Assembly (NCBI RefSeq): GCF_037081775.1
Contig: NZ_JBAMHQ010000001.1
Location: 1,550,001 to 1,614,000 of the forward strand
From: Haladaptatus sp. ZSTT2
Lineage (GTDB): Archaea; Halobacteriota; Halobacteria; Halobacteriales; Halococcaceae
Direction of reading: 5' to 3'
Length of the DNA: 64,000 bases
The first letter of the stretch is position 1; the number at the start of each line of letters is the position of its first letter. A program made the translations under genes and the position numbers. Below the pieces are notes generated by a model. The model was not told where the DNA came from. It saw only the letters and a program-made list of their open reading frames with translations, and did not search any database. This document shows, piece after piece, positions 61,380-64,000 of the stretch.

Positions 61380-61961
61380 TTAGAACTCGCCTTCGACGTT
61401 GCCGTTTTCGTCGAGCGTGATGATGCCGTCGAACAGGTCGCAGTACGCGGTGACCACGTCTTGGTCGTGGACTTCTTCTGCGAGGTGGAACAGGCCCACA
61501 GCGTCGTGTTCTTTGAGGAGTTCGAGGAGTTCTTTGACCGCCTCGCGGGCGCGGTCGTCGTCGGCGTAGTAAGCCATCTCGGTGACCGAATCGACGCTCA
61601 CGCGGAGTTTGTTGCCGTCGTGGCGCTCTAAGAACTTGCGGGTTTCGCGGACGATGCCGTCCAAATCGTCGGGCGAGGAGACGTAGTGGATGCCCTTCCC
61701 GCTGCGTCGAGAGTAGCCGCGTTCGATGGAGAGTGCGTCTAGAATCTCAGTTTTCCCGCGGTCAACGCCGTAGTATTCGAGTTTCTGCTCGACTTCGCGG
61801 GCGGTGGTGCGCGTCGAGATGACGAGGATGTAGTCGGTGTCGGTGTTCAGAAAGTCGGTGTCGATGCGGTCTGTTTCACCCGTGCTCGGGTGCAAAAGCA
61901 GGAGTCCTGTGCCGCCCGGGATGGAATTTGGCGTGTTTTCGACTGCAAGGGCGTAATCCAT
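61380..61961 (-). CDS. RecA/KaiC-core protein lacking the P-loop lysine (DUF7090-like)
   Basis: A 193-residue protein with a RecA-like core but no functional Walker A: the place of the P-loop reads L-L-L-H-P-S-T-G-E-T-D-R. Later strands (DYILVISTRTTAREVEQKLE; KLRVSVDSVTEMAYYADDDR as Walker B-like; DAVGLFHLAEEVHDQDVVTA) follow the KaiC/RAD55 order. From memory the family is DUF7090. Its role is probably regulatory or scaffolding. The frame is open to 62318; ATG 61961 is the family start. Confidence 0.7.
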   Translation of the reverse strand: MDYALAVENTPNSIPGGTGLLLLHPSTGETDRIDTDFLNTDTDYILVISTRTTAREVEQKLEYYGVDRGKTEILDALSIERGYSRRSGKGIHYVSSPDDLDGIVRETRKFLERHDGNKLRVSVDSVTEMAYYADDDRAREAVKELLELLKEHDAVGLFHLAEEVHDQDVVTAYCDLFDGIITLDENGNVEGEF

Positions 61962-62017
61962 ATCGCCAAAAAGCAACCGGCGATACCTTAAGCCTGCGGG
62001 TGTGGCTGACCTGTCGC

Positions 62018-62443
62018 TTAGAACACACTGTCTGCGGTCGCCGCGCCGACGACGCTGAAAATTGCGCCGACGGAGATGGCTTTTGCCGTCACTTCGTAGC
62101 GCGCGTTCACGGCGAGGTCGGAGAGGAACGTCTGTGGGGCGGCAAACGCCATGGCGAGAATGATGACCGACCCGAAGGCAACGAGCATGAGCGAGAGGAA
62201 TCGAATCGGAATTCCCGCCACGTCCGCCTCGCGGTCCGGGTCGCGGCCGTCGTCTGCTTTGTACAGCGCGCCGTAGCCAATCGCAAAGACGAGCGAGAGC
62301 GTCACGAGGCCGTGCCAAATCGTCATATTTCTCGCAAGCACCCAGACCTCTTCGGTGACGACGAACGGGCCTGCGAGCAGGAATCCGCCCACCAGTTGCT
62401 GCGCCGAATCAGCGAGGGCGTACCGGCGCGTTCTCCCGACCAT
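62018..62443 (-). CDS. DUF2391-type membrane protein
   Basis: A 141-residue protein with four hydrophobic segments (near 15-32, 42-58, 77-100 and 115-137). The conserved start QQLVGGFLLAGPFVVTEEVW fits the DUF2391 family of integral membrane proteins of unknown function. It diverges from the methyltransferase gene to its right, with 82 bases between them. Confidence 0.72.
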   Translation of the reverse strand: MVGRTRRYALADSAQQLVGGFLLAGPFVVTEEVWVLARNMTIWHGLVTLSLVFAIGYGALYKADDGRDPDREADVAGIPIRFLSLMLVAFGSVIILAMAFAAPQTFLSDLAVNARYEVTAKAISVGAIFSVVGAATADSVF

Positions 62444-62525
62444 ATTCTCTCTCGGCGTCGAAGCCGGTTAAACGCCCGGGCATCACGTCGAATCCGTTTA
62501 GGTTCCCCGCTTCATTTGTCGTCGT

Positions 62526-63206
62526 ATGAGCATTCGCCAAGAGTTCGACGCCTGGGCCACAGACGGCCGCGACAAAGGGATGGAAGACCGCCACTGGCAC
62601 ACGGCGAAACACGCCCTCGCCCGCATGCCAGTCGAGCCGGGCGACACGATCCTTGACCTCGGGACGGGCAGCGGCTATGCCGTGCGCGCTCTGCGGGAGA
62701 CGAAAGGCGCGGGTCGCACCTACGGCCTTGACGGCTCGCCCGAGATGGCCCGAAACGCCCGCAGCTACACCGATTCGCTCGAATCTGGGTACGTCGTTGG
62801 CGATTTCGACGACCTCCCGTTTGCCGACAACAGCGTCGACCACGTCTGGACGATGGAGGCGTTCTACTACGCGAAAGACCCCCATAACACCCTCCGCGAG
62901 GTCGCCCGCGTGCTCAAACCCGGCGGGACGTTCTACTGTGCGGTGAACTACTACGAAGAGAACGTCCACTCGCACCACTGGCAGGACAACATCGCAGTCG
63001 AGATGACCCGCTGGACGCGCGACCAGTACCGCGCGGCCTTCCGCGAGGCGGGCCTGTTCGTCGCAGCACAAGACCACATCGGTGACTTCGACATCGAAAT
63101 TCCCGACGAAGACGCCTTCCCCTACGAGGGATTCGATACCCGCGCGGACATGGTCGAACGCTACCGCGAACTCGGGACGCTCCTGACCGTTGGCGTCGCC
63201 CACTGA
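62526..63206 (+). CDS. Class I SAM-dependent methyltransferase
   Basis: A 226-residue enzyme. Motif I is L-D-L-G-T-G-S-G-Y near 43-51, the acidic residue of motif II is in Y-G-L-D-G-S, and D-F-D-D-L-P-F follows as motif III, with V-L-K-P-G-G-T-F as motif V. It is of the UbiE/Methyltransf_11 kind. The substrate is unknown. The ATG follows GTTTAGG about 25 bases upstream. Confidence 0.88.
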   Translation: MSIRQEFDAWATDGRDKGMEDRHWHTAKHALARMPVEPGDTILDLGTGSGYAVRALRETKGAGRTYGLDGSPEMARNARSYTDSLESGYVVGDFDDLPFADNSVDHVWTMEAFYYAKDPHNTLREVARVLKPGGTFYCAVNYYEENVHSHHWQDNIAVEMTRWTRDQYRAAFREAGLFVAAQDHIGDFDIEIPDEDAFPYEGFDTRADMVERYRELGTLLTVGVAH

Positions 63207-63342
63207 CCTCGATAAATCGGCCGCATCACCTGGCTTAACCCCTTCATTTCGACTGCAAATCTGCCGCTACATGTGCGTACACACCCGGTGTGCGCTCTCG
63301 ATTTATACCTAGTATTTTATTACTTGCCGACTGACTGTTGCT

Positions 63343-64000
63343 GTGTCACACAGCGGCCAGCGCCAGTACGTTCTCGCCGGGTTAGTTACGTTCATCGCGT
63401 TGCTCGCCGCGGTTTTGCTCGCGGACGTCGTCGCCACGGTGTTCTTCGCCATCACGGTCGCCTACGTCCTGTTTCCCCTCCGCGAACGGCTCGTCACCCA
63501 CCACCTCAAACCACGCTACGCGAGCGCCCTTGCAACGGTTATCGCCTTTTTGAGCCTCGTTGGCGTGCTCGCACCGATTGGCATCGTCATCTACCTCCGT
63601 CGCCTCCAACTCGCTGAGTTCATCCAGAACCTCCCGCCCGAAATCGTGCTTCGATACAGCGAGTTTTTCTACGTCATTCGCACCGAAGATGCGATTCTCT
63701 ATGCGAACAACACGCTGACTCACCTCGCCATCACTGGGGTTCAAGCCGCGCCGGTGCTCGCGCTCAAAGCCGCGCTGTTCACCTTTCTCGTGTTCGCCAT
63801 CCTCCTCCAGCCACGCGGCGTCGCGGCCGCCATCTTCCGCCCGATTCCGCCCGCGTATCACGACATCGTCATCGCGCTCCACGAGCGCATCCGCGACACG
63901 CTGTTTGCGATTTACATCTTACAGGGGGCGACTGCGCTCGGGACGTTCGTCCTCGCGCTCATCGTGTTTTTCCTCCTCGGCTACGAGTCGTTTTTCGCTC
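63343..64000 (+). CDS. AI-2E-family transporter (partial, runs off the end)
   Basis: The first 219 codons of a membrane protein starting with GTG: VSHSGQRQYVLAGLVTFIAL onward. Two helices at the start, ALATVIAFLSLVGVLAPIGI as the third or fourth, and a soluble stretch near 90-120 match the AI-2E/PerM transporter family (DUF20). The strings GTATTTTATT and GATTTATACC in 63299-63321 give TATA candidates for a leaderless GTG. The role of such proteins in archaea is not settled. Confidence 0.8.
   Translation, partial: MSHSGQRQYVLAGLVTFIALLAAVLLADVVATVFFAITVAYVLFPLRERLVTHHLKPRYASALATVIAFLSLVGVLAPIGIVIYLRRLQLAEFIQNLPPEIVLRYSEFFYVIRTEDAILYANNTLTHLAITGVQAAPVLALKAALFTFLVFAILLQPRGVAAAIFRPIPPAYHDIVIALHERIRDTLFAIYILQGATALGTFVLALIVFFLLGYESFFA

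Overview
The window comes from a halophilic archaeon (class Halobacteria). The evidence is the strongly acidic proteome, GC-rich coding DNA, twin-arginine lipoproteins, TATA boxes 25-35 bases before start codons with little or no leader, archaeal family-D DNA polymerase, Orc1/Cdc6, Hef, Hel308, PurO, and many small families known mainly from haloarchaea. The genus cannot be fixed from the sequence alone.

Layout. 1-9.2 kb: the end of a uroporphyrinogen-III methyltransferase, hemD, a RecJ-like DHH nuclease, a DUF389 membrane protein, a degenerate receiver protein, a histidine phosphatase, heme-copper oxidase subunit I with a small membrane partner, a NifU-like protein, a ketopantoate reductase and a rubredoxin-like protein. 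9.2-9.47 kb: a non-coding patch of GTTGCGG repeats and nested hairpins. 9.47-14.9 kb: the large subunit of DNA polymerase D, split by a 510-residue intein, with a PPC/DUF296 gene. 15.0-22.8 kb: a complete peptide-type ABC transporter. 22.9-33.8 kb: CBS protein, glycyl-tRNA synthetase, dolichol-kinase-like protein, a KefB-type antiporter with its regulatory subunit, Hef, malate dehydrogenase and ferredoxin. 33.8-38.8 kb: Hel308, Cgi121, an old-yellow-enzyme-like reductase and an alpha/beta hydrolase. 38.8-43.2 kb: a polyhydroxyalkanoate (PHA) cluster with phaJ divergent from phaR-phaP-phaE-phaC-phaB. 43.2-51.8 kb: mixed metabolic and regulatory genes, tRNA-Gln(CUG), purO, tryptophanase and aspartate kinase. 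51.8-60.4 kb: a RAD55-like protein, the small subunit of polymerase D, signal peptidase I, Orc1/Cdc6, a 1.5 kb replication origin, and oapA-oapB-oapC. 60.4-64.0 kb: small and hypothetical genes, a methyltransferase and the start of an AI-2E-type transporter.

How the parts fit. The right third is a chromosomal replication origin: orc1 and oapABC flank about 1.5 kb of non-coding DNA with several origin recognition boxes (ORBs) around an AT-rich stretch. Both polymerase D subunits, a RecJ-like nuclease, Hef and Hel308 lie within 58 kb of it. The PHA cluster has reductase, synthase (PhaE/PhaC), phasin, regulator and an enoyl-CoA hydratase. The most unusual observations are two isolated ORB-like sites about 12 and 34 kb from the origin, an ORB-like site on the orc1 promoter, a PhaC with an acidic linker and a helix-hairpin-helix tail, a PolD intein ending Lys-Gln, a DppF with about 100 residues inserted between its conserved cysteines, and three proteins that have lost the key residue of their fold.
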